From positions 1-16,685 of the forward strand of contig JAUXJB010000008.1 in the NCBI GenBank assembly GCA_030624945.1: a DNA stretch of 16,685 bases, written 5' to 3'. Positions 6,432 through 15,280 of the stretch are shown in pieces. The position numbers and the translations under genes were made by a program. This DNA is from Deltaproteobacteria bacterium. GTDB lineage: Bacteria > Myxococcota_A > UBA9160 > SZUA-336. Every line of letters begins with the position of its first letter. Position 1 is the first letter of the stretch. The notes beneath the pieces are model-generated. The model was not told where the DNA came from. It made no database searches and saw only the letters and a list, made by a program, of their open reading frames with translations.

Positions 6432-7528
6432 CGCCGCAGCTCCCTCGCCATCGCCGCCAGGAAGCGCTCGTTCTCCTCGGGCAACCCCGCCGTGACGCGC
6501 AGGTGGTTGGAGAGGCCGAAGCCGGCCATGGACCGCGTGATCACACCTTGCCGGAGCAGCGCGTCGTAGAGGGCAGTCGCGTCCTGCCCGATGTCGACCA
6601 GCAGGAAGTTCGCATCGCTCTCGGCAAAGGAGAGACCGAGCGCCTGCAGGCCCGCTTCGAGCTGGGAGAGGCCCTTGTGGGTCAGATCGCGGACCCGGCG
6701 CACGTGCTCCCGATCTCGTAGGGCACCGCGCGCGGCAGCCTGAGCCAGACTGCTGACGTTGAAGGGCTGCCTGGCCCGCGCCAGATAGCCGATCAGCTCG
6801 GGGTCGCCGACACCGTAACCCACGCGCAGCCCCGCCAGCCCGTAGATCTTCGAGAAGGTGCGCAGCGCGACGAGCGTCCGGCGACCTCGCATGTCCTGCA
6901 GCGTCTCGGGGAAGTCCGAACGCCGAACGTATTCCAGGTAGGCCTCGTCCGCGACGACCACGACGCGTTCCGGCAGGGCATCGAGCAGGGCTCGGAACGC
7001 TCCCCGCCCGATCGAGGTTCCCGTCGGGTTGTTCGGGTTGGCCAGGAACAAGAGACGGGTCCTGTCGGTGACCGCCTCGAGAAGCGCCCCGATATCGACG
7101 CGCAGCTCCGAGTCGAGAGGCACCGTGACGGGGACGGCCCCCGCGCCCTGCGTGACGATGGGGTACATGGCGAAGCTCGGCCAGGGAAAGACGGCCTCGT
7201 CTCCGGGCCCGAGAAAGCACTTGGCAAGAATCTCGAGGATGCCGTCGGAGCCCGCGGCGAAGACCAGACGTTCGGGCGCCACGTCGAGCGCCTGCGCGAG
7301 CTCCGCCCGCAGATAGTGACAGGAGTCCTCGGGGTACCGGTTGAGCTCCTCCGCTGCCGCGTACATGGACTCCAGGGCGAGCGTCGAAGGTCCGAGCGGA
7401 CACTCGTTCGAGGCCAGCTTCACCGAATCGCGAATGCCCAGCTCGCGCTCGAGCTCTTCGATCGGCTTGCCGGGCTTGTAGGGCTCGAGATCCCGGATGT
7501 GAGGGTTGACCAGCTCCCGCAGCTTCAT
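6428..7528 (-). CDS. hisC: HisC-type aminotransferase (histidinol-phosphate / aromatic)
   Basis: A 366-residue fold-type I PLP aminotransferase. It shows the substrate-gating SNECPLGPS (normally SNENPLGPS) near residue 40, NPNNPTG at 164-170, ADEAY at 193-197, and the PLP lysine K227 in RTFSKIYGLAGLRVGY, with R235 expected to hold the carboxylate. HisC enzymes transaminate histidinol phosphate and many also accept aromatic 2-oxo acids. Lying between pheA and tyrA, with 4-base overlaps on both sides (ATGA with pheA, GTGA with tyrA), this copy most likely supplies the aromatic transamination step. It could serve histidine synthesis too, depending on whether the genome has a second hisC. I cannot tell the specificity from sequence alone. 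Confidence 0.9.
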   Translation of the reverse strand: MKLRELVNPHIRDLEPYKPGKPIEELERELGIRDSVKLASNECPLGPSTLALESMYAAAEELNRYPEDSCHYLRAELAQALDVAPERLVFAAGSDGILEILAKCFLGPGDEAVFPWPSFAMYPIVTQGAGAVPVTVPLDSELRVDIGALLEAVTDRTRLLFLANPNNPTGTSIGRGAFRALLDALPERVVVVADEAYLEYVRRSDFPETLQDMRGRRTLVALRTFSKIYGLAGLRVGYGVGDPELIGYLARARQPFNVSSLAQAAARGALRDREHVRRVRDLTHKGLSQLEAGLQALGLSFAESDANFLLVDIGQDATALYDALLRQGVITRSMAGFGLSNHLRVTAGLPEENERFLAAMARELRR

Positions 7529-8616
7529 CTCGAACCCTCGGCTTGAGGGTAGCTGCCGAGCACCTTGACGAAGTCACAGCGGGGCCGGAGCTGATCGATC
7601 GCCTTGGCCACGTTGGGATCCTCGACGTGTCCTTCGAAGTCGCAGAAGAAGATGTACTCCCAGGCGCGCACGCGCGTCGGCCGCGACTCGATCCGGGTCA
7701 GGTTCACGCCGTTCTCCGCAAATGGCTGGAGGGCCTTGTAGAGGGCTCCGACCTCGTCGCGTTTGATCGAGAACAGCAGCGAGGTGATGTCGCGCGAGCT
7801 GCGTTTGGGGGGGGTCTCGCTGATCACGAGAAACCGGGTGGTGTTGTTGGGATTGTCCTCGAGATCCGAGCGCACGGTCTGCAGACCGTAGAGCTCCGCC
7901 GCGACCGGACTCGCGATCGCCGCGGCATCCTCCTCATCGACAACCCGCTCGGCGGCCTGCGCGGTCGAGTGCGTGGAGTGTTGCGGCACGTTGGCCAGGT
8001 TCAGCTCGAGCCAGTTGCGGCACTGTGCCAGTGCCTGGGGATGCGAGTAGATCACCTTGACGCGGCCAGGATCCCCGCTCTTCGAGAGCAGATTGTGGTG
8101 AACGGCGACGTGGATCTCCGCGCAGATGGTCAGCGGCGAGTCCACGAAGAGATCGAGCGTGTGGCTCACGACGCCCTCGCTCGAGTTCTCGATGGGAACG
8201 ACCCCGTACTCGACGTGGCCCGACTCGACCGACTCGAAGATCTCGGCGGTCGTGGCGGCGGGCACCAGATCGGCCATCTGACCGAACTGCTGAATCGCGG
8301 CCTGGTGCGTGTAGGTCGCGGGCGGACCCAGGTAGGCGACGCGGACACCGCGTTGCAGGGCGATCGACGCCGATATGATCTCGCGAAACACGCTCCGGAT
8401 GGCGCTCTGCGGAAACGGGCCCGAGTTGGTCCTCTCGAGGCGCTCGAAGATCTCGAGCTCGCGGCTCGGCACGAAGGGGGTCGAGCCCGCGGACGCCTTG
8501 AGCTTTCCGATCTCGGCGTTGCAGGTCGCCCGCCGGTTCAGGAACTCCAGGATCTGATCGTCCAGGCGATCGATCCTGTCGCGCAGCTCAGCGATCTGGT
8601 TGTCCTTGTCCGCCAT
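7525..8616 (-). CDS. pheA: Bifunctional chorismate mutase / prephenate dehydratase (P-protein)
   Basis: A 363-residue P-protein that converts chorismate to prephenate and then to phenylpyruvate. An AroQ chorismate mutase domain fills residues about 7-85 (LRDRIDRLDDQILEFLNRRA, IGKLK). A prephenate dehydratase domain spans about 92-270, with VAYLGPPATYTHQAA, the PIENSSEGVV loop and the catalytic NNTTRF at 257-262. A C-terminal ACT domain at about 277-355 has GALYKAL and ESRPTR, the motifs that bind phenylalanine for feedback inhibition. I start it at the ATG at 8616. An in-frame TTG at 8679 would fall inside the promoter -35 box. The 3' end overlaps hisC by 4 bases. A sigma70-like promoter and hairpin sit just upstream, so it probably begins a transcript separate from trp. 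Confidence 0.94.
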   Translation of the reverse strand: MADKDNQIAELRDRIDRLDDQILEFLNRRATCNAEIGKLKASAGSTPFVPSRELEIFERLERTNSGPFPQSAIRSVFREIISASIALQRGVRVAYLGPPATYTHQAAIQQFGQMADLVPAATTAEIFESVESGHVEYGVVPIENSSEGVVSHTLDLFVDSPLTICAEIHVAVHHNLLSKSGDPGRVKVIYSHPQALAQCRNWLELNLANVPQHSTHSTAQAAERVVDEEDAAAIASPVAAELYGLQTVRSDLEDNPNNTTRFLVISETPPKRSSRDITSLLFSIKRDEVGALYKALQPFAENGVNLTRIESRPTRVRAWEYIFFCDFEGHVEDPNVAKAIDQLRPRCDFVKVLGSYPQAEGSR

Positions 8617-8623
8617 CGTCCCA

Positions 8624-8638
8624 GGGCCCGCCGGGCCC
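8624..8638 (-). promoter_or_regulatory. GC hairpin in the pheA 5' leader
   Basis: GGGCCC-GGC-GGGCCC on the minus strand is a perfect 6-bp stem with a 3-base loop. It ends 7 bases before the pheA ATG at 8616 and lies within the short leader expected from the promoter at 8651-8679. It would restrict access to the weak ribosome site (CTGGGA). There is no T-run, so it is not a classical terminator. Confidence 0.45.
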
Positions 8639-8650
8639 GAATTGGGCGCG

Positions 8651-8679
8651 ACTATACCCCAGGAGCGCTCCGGTGCCAA
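8651..8679 (-). promoter_or_regulatory. sigma70-type promoter upstream of pheA
   Basis: On the minus strand TTGGCA (8679-8674, five of six consensus bases) and TATAGT (8656-8651, five of six) are separated by exactly 17 bases. Transcription would start near 8644, giving a leader of about 28 bases to the ATG at 8616. This is the best promoter match I saw in the window. It lies in the 123-bp trpA-pheA gap, the longest break inside the aromatic block. Confidence 0.68.
8662..8671. promoter_or_regulatory. Palindrome in the pheA promoter spacer, candidate operator
   Basis: GGAGCGCTCC is a perfect 10-bp palindrome lying entirely between the -35 and -10 boxes of the pheA promoter. A dimeric repressor bound there would exclude polymerase. 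The regulator is unknown, and the palindrome is short enough to be chance in GC-rich DNA. Confidence 0.35.
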
Positions 8680-8739
8680 ATGGATTTCTGAAGCAATGAC
8701 GGCCTGTTATGGCCCAGAGCGGGACGGGAACGGGGGACC

Positions 8740-9546
8740 TCAGCGGCGTGTCGCGCGCACCGCCTCCGCCAGCCCGCCCACGAACTCGCGCGCCGCCGTC
8801 ATGGCCTCGCCCGGACTGCCGGCCTCGCCGATCCGGCTCACCAGGGCGCTGCCCACGATCACACCATCGGCCAGCCGGGCCACCGTCGCGGCCTGCTCCG
8901 GCGTCGAGATGCCGAAGCCTACACAGACGGGCGTCGAGGTCACGCGCTGGATGCGCCCCACCAGCAGCGAGAGATCCCGGGGCAGCTCCCGGCGGGCTCC
9001 CGTCACGCCGGTGCTCGAGACGCAGTACACGAAGCCGCGGCTGCGAGCGGCGATCTGGACGACCCGCTCGGGCGTGCTGGTGGGCGCCACCAGCAGGATG
9101 CGGTGTACGCCGTGCGCCTCGCAGGCACTCTGCAGCTCCGGGGCCTCTTCGTAGGGCGCGTCCGCCACGATCAGGCCGTCAACCCCCGCCTCCGCGCAGT
9201 CGCGAGCGAACCGCTCCTCGCCACGCGCCAGCACGTTGTTCAGGTATCCCATGAGGATTAGCGGGGCATCCATCAGCTGACGCGCGGAGCGGCAGATCTC
9301 GAGAATCTGGTCCAGGTCCGTCTTTTGCTCGAGCGAGCGAAACGACGCAGCCTGGATGGTCGGGCCCTCGGCGATCGGATCGCTGTGCGGGACCCCGATC
9401 TCGATGATGTCCGCGCCCGCCTCCACGAGCTCGGGGATGAGGTCGGCGGTCGTACCGATGTCGGGATCTCCCGCCGTGACGAAGGGGATCAGCGCCGCAC
9501 GACCGGCGGAGCGAGTCTCGACGAACACGCGGTCGATCCGGTTCAC
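8740..9546 (-). CDS. trpA: Tryptophan synthase alpha chain
   Basis: A 268-residue TIM barrel that cleaves indole-3-glycerol phosphate to indole and glyceraldehyde 3-phosphate, passing indole to the beta subunit. The order and length match E. coli TrpA (268 residues), so numbering aligns well. The catalytic E49 is present in IIEIGVP. The region 53-65 reads [13 protein letters not shown], so residue 60, the catalytic Asp of E. coli (ADG), is a Glu here (GAG codon), and residue 54 is His instead of the usual Phe or Tyr. VADAPYEE, the flexible STGVTG loop at 178-183, and the phosphate-binding GFGIS (210-214) and GSALV (232-236) are intact. The GTG start at 9546 overlaps the trpFB stop by 4 bases. 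It is the last trp gene; 123 bases follow before pheA. Confidence 0.95.
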   Translation of the reverse strand: MNRIDRVFVETRSAGRAALIPFVTAGDPDIGTTADLIPELVEAGADIIEIGVPHSDPIAEGPTIQAASFRSLEQKTDLDQILEICRSARQLMDAPLILMGYLNNVLARGEERFARDCAEAGVDGLIVADAPYEEAPELQSACEAHGVHRILLVAPTSTPERVVQIAARSRGFVYCVSSTGVTGARRELPRDLSLLVGRIQRVTSTPVCVGFGISTPEQAATVARLADGVIVGSALVSRIGEAGSPGEAMTAAREFVGGLAEAVRATRR

Positions 9547-11333
9547 GTCTTCTTCCCGAGCAGATCTCTTGCCTCGGCGACGTCCTTGTCGCCGCGTCCC
9601 GAGAGGTTCAGGACGATCAGGCTCCCCGGCGCCCGTGCCGCCCGCTTGCGCAGCTCGGCAATCGCGTGGGCCGACTCGAAGGCCGGAATGATGCCCTCCA
9701 TGCGCGCCAGATAGACGAAGGCGTCGAGCGCCTCGGCATCCGTCGCGTAGACGTACTCTGCGCGCCCACTGTCCTTGTAGAACGCGTGCTCGGGTCCGAC
9801 CCCGGGATAGTCGAGACCCGCCGCGATCGAATGCGCCGGGAAGATCTGGCCGGCGTCGTCCTGCATGACGTAGGAACGGCTCCCGTGCAGAACCCCGGGG
9901 CTCCCCGCGGCCAGAGGTGCGCTGTGTCGGCCGAGCGTGAGTCCTTCGCCGGCAGCTTCGACGCCTACCATCTGCACCTGTGGTTCGTCGTAGAACGGGT
10001 GGAAGAGCCCGAGCGCGTTGCTGCCACCCCCGATGCAGGCGATCAGGATGTCGGGGAGCCGACCCTCGGCTGCCAGGATCTGTTCGCGCACCTCCTCCCC
10101 GATCACCGCCTGAAGATCGCGAACCAGACGCGGATACGGATCCGGACCGGCCGTCGAGCCGATCAGGTAGTAGGTGGTACGGACGTTGGTGGCCCAGTCG
10201 CGCAGGGCCTCGCTCATCGCGTCCTTGAGCGTGCGGCTGCCCGACTCCACGGCGTGCACCCGCGCTCCCAGCAGCTCCATGCGGAACACGTTCAGGGCCT
10301 GGCGGCGCATGTCCTCCGCGCCCATGTAGACCTCGCATTCGAGTCCGTAGCGCGCGCAGGCGGTGGCGGTCGCCACCCCGTGCTGCCCGGCGCCGGTCTC
10401 GGCGATGATGCGCCGCTTGCCCATGCGACGCGCGATCAATGCCTGCCCGATCGCGTTGTTGATCTTGTGCGCACCGGTATGCGCCAGCTCTTCGCGCTTG
10501 AGATAAACGCGGCAGCCGAGATCCTCGCTCACACGCTCCGCGAAGTAGAGGGGTGTCGGCCGACCGGCGTAGGTCCTGCGCTCCTCGCGCAGGGAATCCC
10601 AGAAGCTCGGATCCTCGCACAGCGCGTCGTAGGTCTCGCTGAGCTCCTCCACGGCGGGAACCAGGGTCTCGGGGACGAAGCGCCCCCCGTAGTCCCCGAA
10701 GTAGCCCCTCGCATCCGGGCGATCCCGGGAGTCGGACGCCGCGCGCGCAGCCTCGATGAAGGCGCGCACACGTTGTGCGGACTTGCGTCCGGGCTCCGAC
10801 TCGAGCGAAGAGGAGGCGTCGACCCCGTGGGGCCTCGCTGCCCGCACCGCCGGGCCGACATTCTCCGGCGACAGACCGCCGGCGAGCCAGACACGGCGAC
10901 CGCGCGAGACGAGCTCGCGCGCGAGCTCGTAGTTCCAGCTCTGGCCGCTCCCGCCACCGGAGGGGTGGTCGATGAGCAGGTCCACCTTGGGATAGCGCGC
11001 GGCTCGAGCTGGAAGCGTCGCGTCGCCCGCGAGGACCTTGATCACGGGATACGGCAGGTCGGCGACGTACTCCGGAGACTCCTCCCCGTGCAGCTGAACC
11101 GCATCCAGGGCGACACTCTCGACGAGCTCCGCGACGCGTTCGCGTGTGGCGTCTCGGAACACGCCCACGCGCAGCACGCGTCCCGCCGCCGCCCTGCTGA
11201 TCTCCCTCGCACACTCGGGATCCAGGGCGCGCGGCGTGCCCTCGACGAAGTTCAAGCCGATCGCGTCCGCGCCGGCCTCGATGGCCATCCGGGCGTCGGC
11301 CACACTCGTCAAGCCACAGATCTTGACGTGCAT
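9543..11333 (-). CDS. trpF/trpB: Fused PRA isomerase and tryptophan synthase beta (TrpF-TrpB)
   Basis: One open frame of 596 residues encodes two tryptophan enzymes. Residues 1 to about 197 are phosphoribosylanthranilate isomerase: KICGLT with catalytic C6, VQLHG at 79-83, [15 protein letters not shown] with the acid D122, AGGLSPENV and the closing [10 protein letters not shown]. After a linker of about 11 residues ([11 protein letters not shown]), residues 209-596 are Trp[15 protein letters not shown], the PLP lysine K290 in [21 protein letters not shown] with E312, GGGSNA at 435-440 and SGRGDKD at 578-584. No ATG, GTG or TTG codon lies in frame between residue 189 (a GTG just before) and the TrpB core. 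TrpB enzymes normally start separately. The ATG at 11333 shares one base with the trpC stop. Confidence 0.92.
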   Translation of the reverse strand: MHVKICGLTSVADARMAIEAGADAIGLNFVEGTPRALDPECAREISRAAAGRVLRVGVFRDATRERVAELVESVALDAVQLHGEESPEYVADLPYPVIKVLAGDATLPARAARYPKVDLLIDHPSGGGSGQSWNYELARELVSRGRRVWLAGGLSPENVGPAVRAARPHGVDASSSLESEPGRKSAQRVRAFIEAARAASDSRDRPDARGYFGDYGGRFVPETLVPAVEELSETYDALCEDPSFWDSLREERRTYAGRPTPLYFAERVSEDLGCRVYLKREELAHTGAHKINNAIGQALIARRMGKRRIIAETGAGQHGVATATACARYGLECEVYMGAEDMRRQALNVFRMELLGARVHAVESGSRTLKDAMSEALRDWATNVRTTYYLIGSTAGPDPYPRLVRDLQAVIGEEVREQILAAEGRLPDILIACIGGGSNALGLFHPFYDEPQVQMVGVEAAGEGLTLGRHSAPLAAGSPGVLHGSRSYVMQDDAGQIFPAHSIAAGLDYPGVGPEHAFYKDSGRAEYVYATDAEALDAFVYLARMEGIIPAFESAHAIAELRKRAARAPGSLIVLNLSGRGDKDVAEARDLLGKKT

Positions 11334-12112
11334 CAGCCCACCCCCCGGAGCTTCGCGAGTGCCTCACCCGGATCGGGCTCTCGCATCAGCGCCTCCCCGA
11401 CCAGGAACGCGTCGACTCCCTCGGCCTGCAGGGCGCGCAGGATCGAGGGATCGTCCAGTCCGCTCTCGCTCACGACCGTGTGCCCCATCGCGTGGGGCAA
11501 GAGCGAGCGGGTCACCGCGACGTCGGTCCGAAACGTGCGCAGATCGCGATTGTTGATGCCGATGATCGGCGCAGAAAATGCCAGCGCGCGCTCCAGCTCG
11601 GAGCGCGTGTGCACCTCGACCAGCACATCGAGGCGCGTCTCGGCAGCGGCAGCCGACAGATCTCGCAGCTGCGCGTCGTCCAGCGCCGCGACGATGAGCA
11701 GTACGGCGTCCGCTCCCGCGGCCCGAGCCTCCAGCAGCTGGATCGGATCGATGACGAAGTCCTTGCGCAGGACCGGCAGTGCGCAGGCGGCGCGCGCGGC
11801 GCGGAGGTCGTCGAGGCTGCCTTGAAAGAACTCGCTGTCGGTGAGCACCGACAGCGCCGTGGCACCCCCGGCCTCGTAGGCTGCGGCCACGCGGGCAGGA
11901 TCGGCGTCGGGCCGGATCGCTCCCCGCGAGGGCGAGGCGCGCTTGAACTCCGCGATCACGCGGGGCTCCGCGCCCGTCCGTAGCGCCTCCCCAAATCCGC
12001 GCGGGGGATCCGCGGCCGCCGCGCGTTCGGACAGGACCGACTCCCCGAACCTGCGGTGCAGCTCGGCCACGTGCCTTGCCTTCTGCGCGAGGATCTCCTC
12101 TAGGATGCTCAC
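11333..12112 (-). CDS. trpC: Indole-3-glycerol phosphate synthase
   Basis: A 259-residue single-domain IGPS that closes the ring of CdRP to give indole-3-glycerol phosphate. The start has the usual [18 protein letters not shown] helix, followed by [12 protein letters not shown] at 53-64 with catalytic K57, [11 protein letters not shown] at 89-99, LRKDFVID at 115-122 with K117, LVEVH with E166, IGINNRDL at 184-191 and VSESG at 214-218. It is not fused to TrpF as in E. coli; here TrpF is fused to TrpB instead. The GTG at 12112 overlaps the trpD stop by 4 bases (GTGA), and the TGA at 11335-11333 shares its last base with the trpFB ATG. All catalytic residues I can check are present. Confidence 0.96.
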   Translation of the reverse strand: MSILEEILAQKARHVAELHRRFGESVLSERAAAADPPRGFGEALRTGAEPRVIAEFKRASPSRGAIRPDADPARVAAAYEAGGATALSVLTDSEFFQGSLDDLRAARAACALPVLRKDFVIDPIQLLEARAAGADAVLLIVAALDDAQLRDLSAAAAETRLDVLVEVHTRSELERALAFSAPIIGINNRDLRTFRTDVAVTRSLLPHAMGHTVVSESGLDDPSILRALQAEGVDAFLVGEALMREPDPGEALAKLRGVG

Positions 12113-13127
12113 AGCGACGCCTCCTCGCCGCGGGTGAAGGCGACGAAGGCCGCCAGCAGGCGTTCCGCCTTGCCGGAGTCGATGGTCTCACCCGCGAGCT
12201 GGATTCCCTCGCCCAGATTCGCGACACGCTCCGCAACGCAGAATCCGGCCGCCGCGTTCAGGAGCACCACGTCGCGTCTGGGCCCGCGCTCGCCGGAGAG
12301 GATTGCGCGCGCGATCTCCGCGTTCTCGTCGGCGTCGCCTCCGACGAGGTCCTCGGGGTTTGCCGTCGGAACGAACTCGCCCGCTCGCAGCGTCCGCTCC
12401 TGGGTCGGTCCCCCCTCGAAGGCGAGCACGCGCGTCGCGGCACAGGTAGAGATCTCGTCCAGGCCATCCTCCCCGTGCACGACCCAGGCCCGCGTCGCTC
12501 CGAGCTCGACCAGAGCCTGCAGCGTGATCTCCATCTGGCCCGGCACGGCCACGCCGACGACCTGCCTCCGCACCCGCATCGGGTTGGTGAGCGGCCCGAG
12601 CCGATTGAAGATCGTGCGGATGCCCAGGCCCGAGCGGATCGGCGCCACGCGCGCCATGGCGGGGTGACACGCACGTGCGAAGAGAAAACCGATCCCCACC
12701 TCCAGCACGGACTGCGCCATCAAATCCGGCGGCGCATCCAGATCGACACCGAGCGCTTCGAGCACCTCGGCGCTGCCGCAGCGACTGCTCGCGGCCCGGT
12801 TGCCGTGCTTGGCGACGGGCACGCCGGCGCCCGCGACGACCAGAGCCGCGAGCGTCGAGATATTGAAGGTGTTCGAGCCGTCGCCGCCGGTCCCGCAGGT
12901 GTCGATCGCGTCCGGGGGTGCATCCGGAAGCTGGAGGGCGAGCTCGCGCATGGCCTCGGCGGCTCCGATCACCTCATCGACGCTCTCGCCCCGCGTGCGC
13001 AGCGCGGCGAGCAGACCGGCGATCTCGAGCTCGTTGCCATCGCCCGCCATGATCGCGCGCACCAGCTCGCTGGCCTCTGATCGCTTCAGAACCTCCCCGG
13101 AGACCACCCGCTCGAGTAGCTCGTGAA

Positions 13128-13131
<4 letters not shown>
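12109..13131 (-). CDS. trpD: Anthranilate phosphoribosyltransferase
   Basis: A 340-residue enzyme that joins anthranilate to PRPP. The PRPP-binding DTCGTGGDGSNTFNIST lies at 77-93, followed by VAKHGNRAASSRCGSAEVLE at 106-125 and the RTIFNRLGPLTNP motif further on, all diagnostic. The N-terminal helical domain starts with a family-typical LLERVVSGEVLKRSEA. Length is normal for a stand-alone TrpD; it is not fused to TrpG as in E. coli. The start is a GTG at 13131 that overlaps the trpG TGA by 4 bases. The frame stays open upstream, but that part is a shadow of trpG. The 3' end overlaps trpC by 4 bases, so coupled translation is expected. Confidence 0.96.
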
Positions 13132-15229
<2,098 letters not shown>

Positions 15230-15251
15230 GGAACTGACCTCATGGCGGCGG

Positions 15252-15280
15252 AATTTCCCACACCGGCCGCCCAGAGTCAA
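15252..15280 (-). promoter_or_regulatory. Possible weak promoter for the trp operon
   Basis: Directly after the lptD stop, TTGACT (15280-15275) matches the -35 consensus at five of six bases. The hexamer 17 bases downstream, GAAATT (15257-15252), matches the -10 at only three of six. It lies in the only 51 bases between lptD and trpE, so it is the natural site for a promoter or operator, but the trp genes could equally be read from upstream of lptD. Confidence 0.25.

Noticed and set aside
5592..7577. 661-codon minus-strand frame that would extend TyrA upstream
   Set aside because: The first 382 codons overlap hisC in another frame and are arginine/serine-rich nonsense. The Rossmann start after the GTG at 6431 is the true N-terminus.
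8617..8679. TTG at 8679 as an earlier pheA start
   Set aside because: It lies in the -35 box of the promoter that would transcribe the gene, and the chorismate mutase domain begins normally after the ATG at 8616.
8700..8718. GGCC-TGTTAT-GGCC hairpin after trpA as a terminator
   Set aside because: The stem is only 4 bp and no T-run follows on either strand, so termination cannot be claimed.
10690..10760. Possible sequencing error that merges trpF and trpB
   Set aside because: An indel would have to preserve frame through two intact domains with normal codon use, and no start codon or ribosome site for a separate TrpB is visible. I keep the fusion but flag it for a read check.
8740..11367. 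875-codon frame ending as TrpA, which could suggest a TrpB-TrpA fusion
   Set aside because: The upstream part is an off-frame reading of trpFB with no domain content. The real TrpB frame ends with TGA at 9545-9543, and trpA starts with an overlapping GTG.
9666..11825. 719-codon open frame on the plus strand opposite trpFB and trpC
   Set aside because: Antisense shadow with no recognisable family; long antisense frames are common where third positions are G or C.
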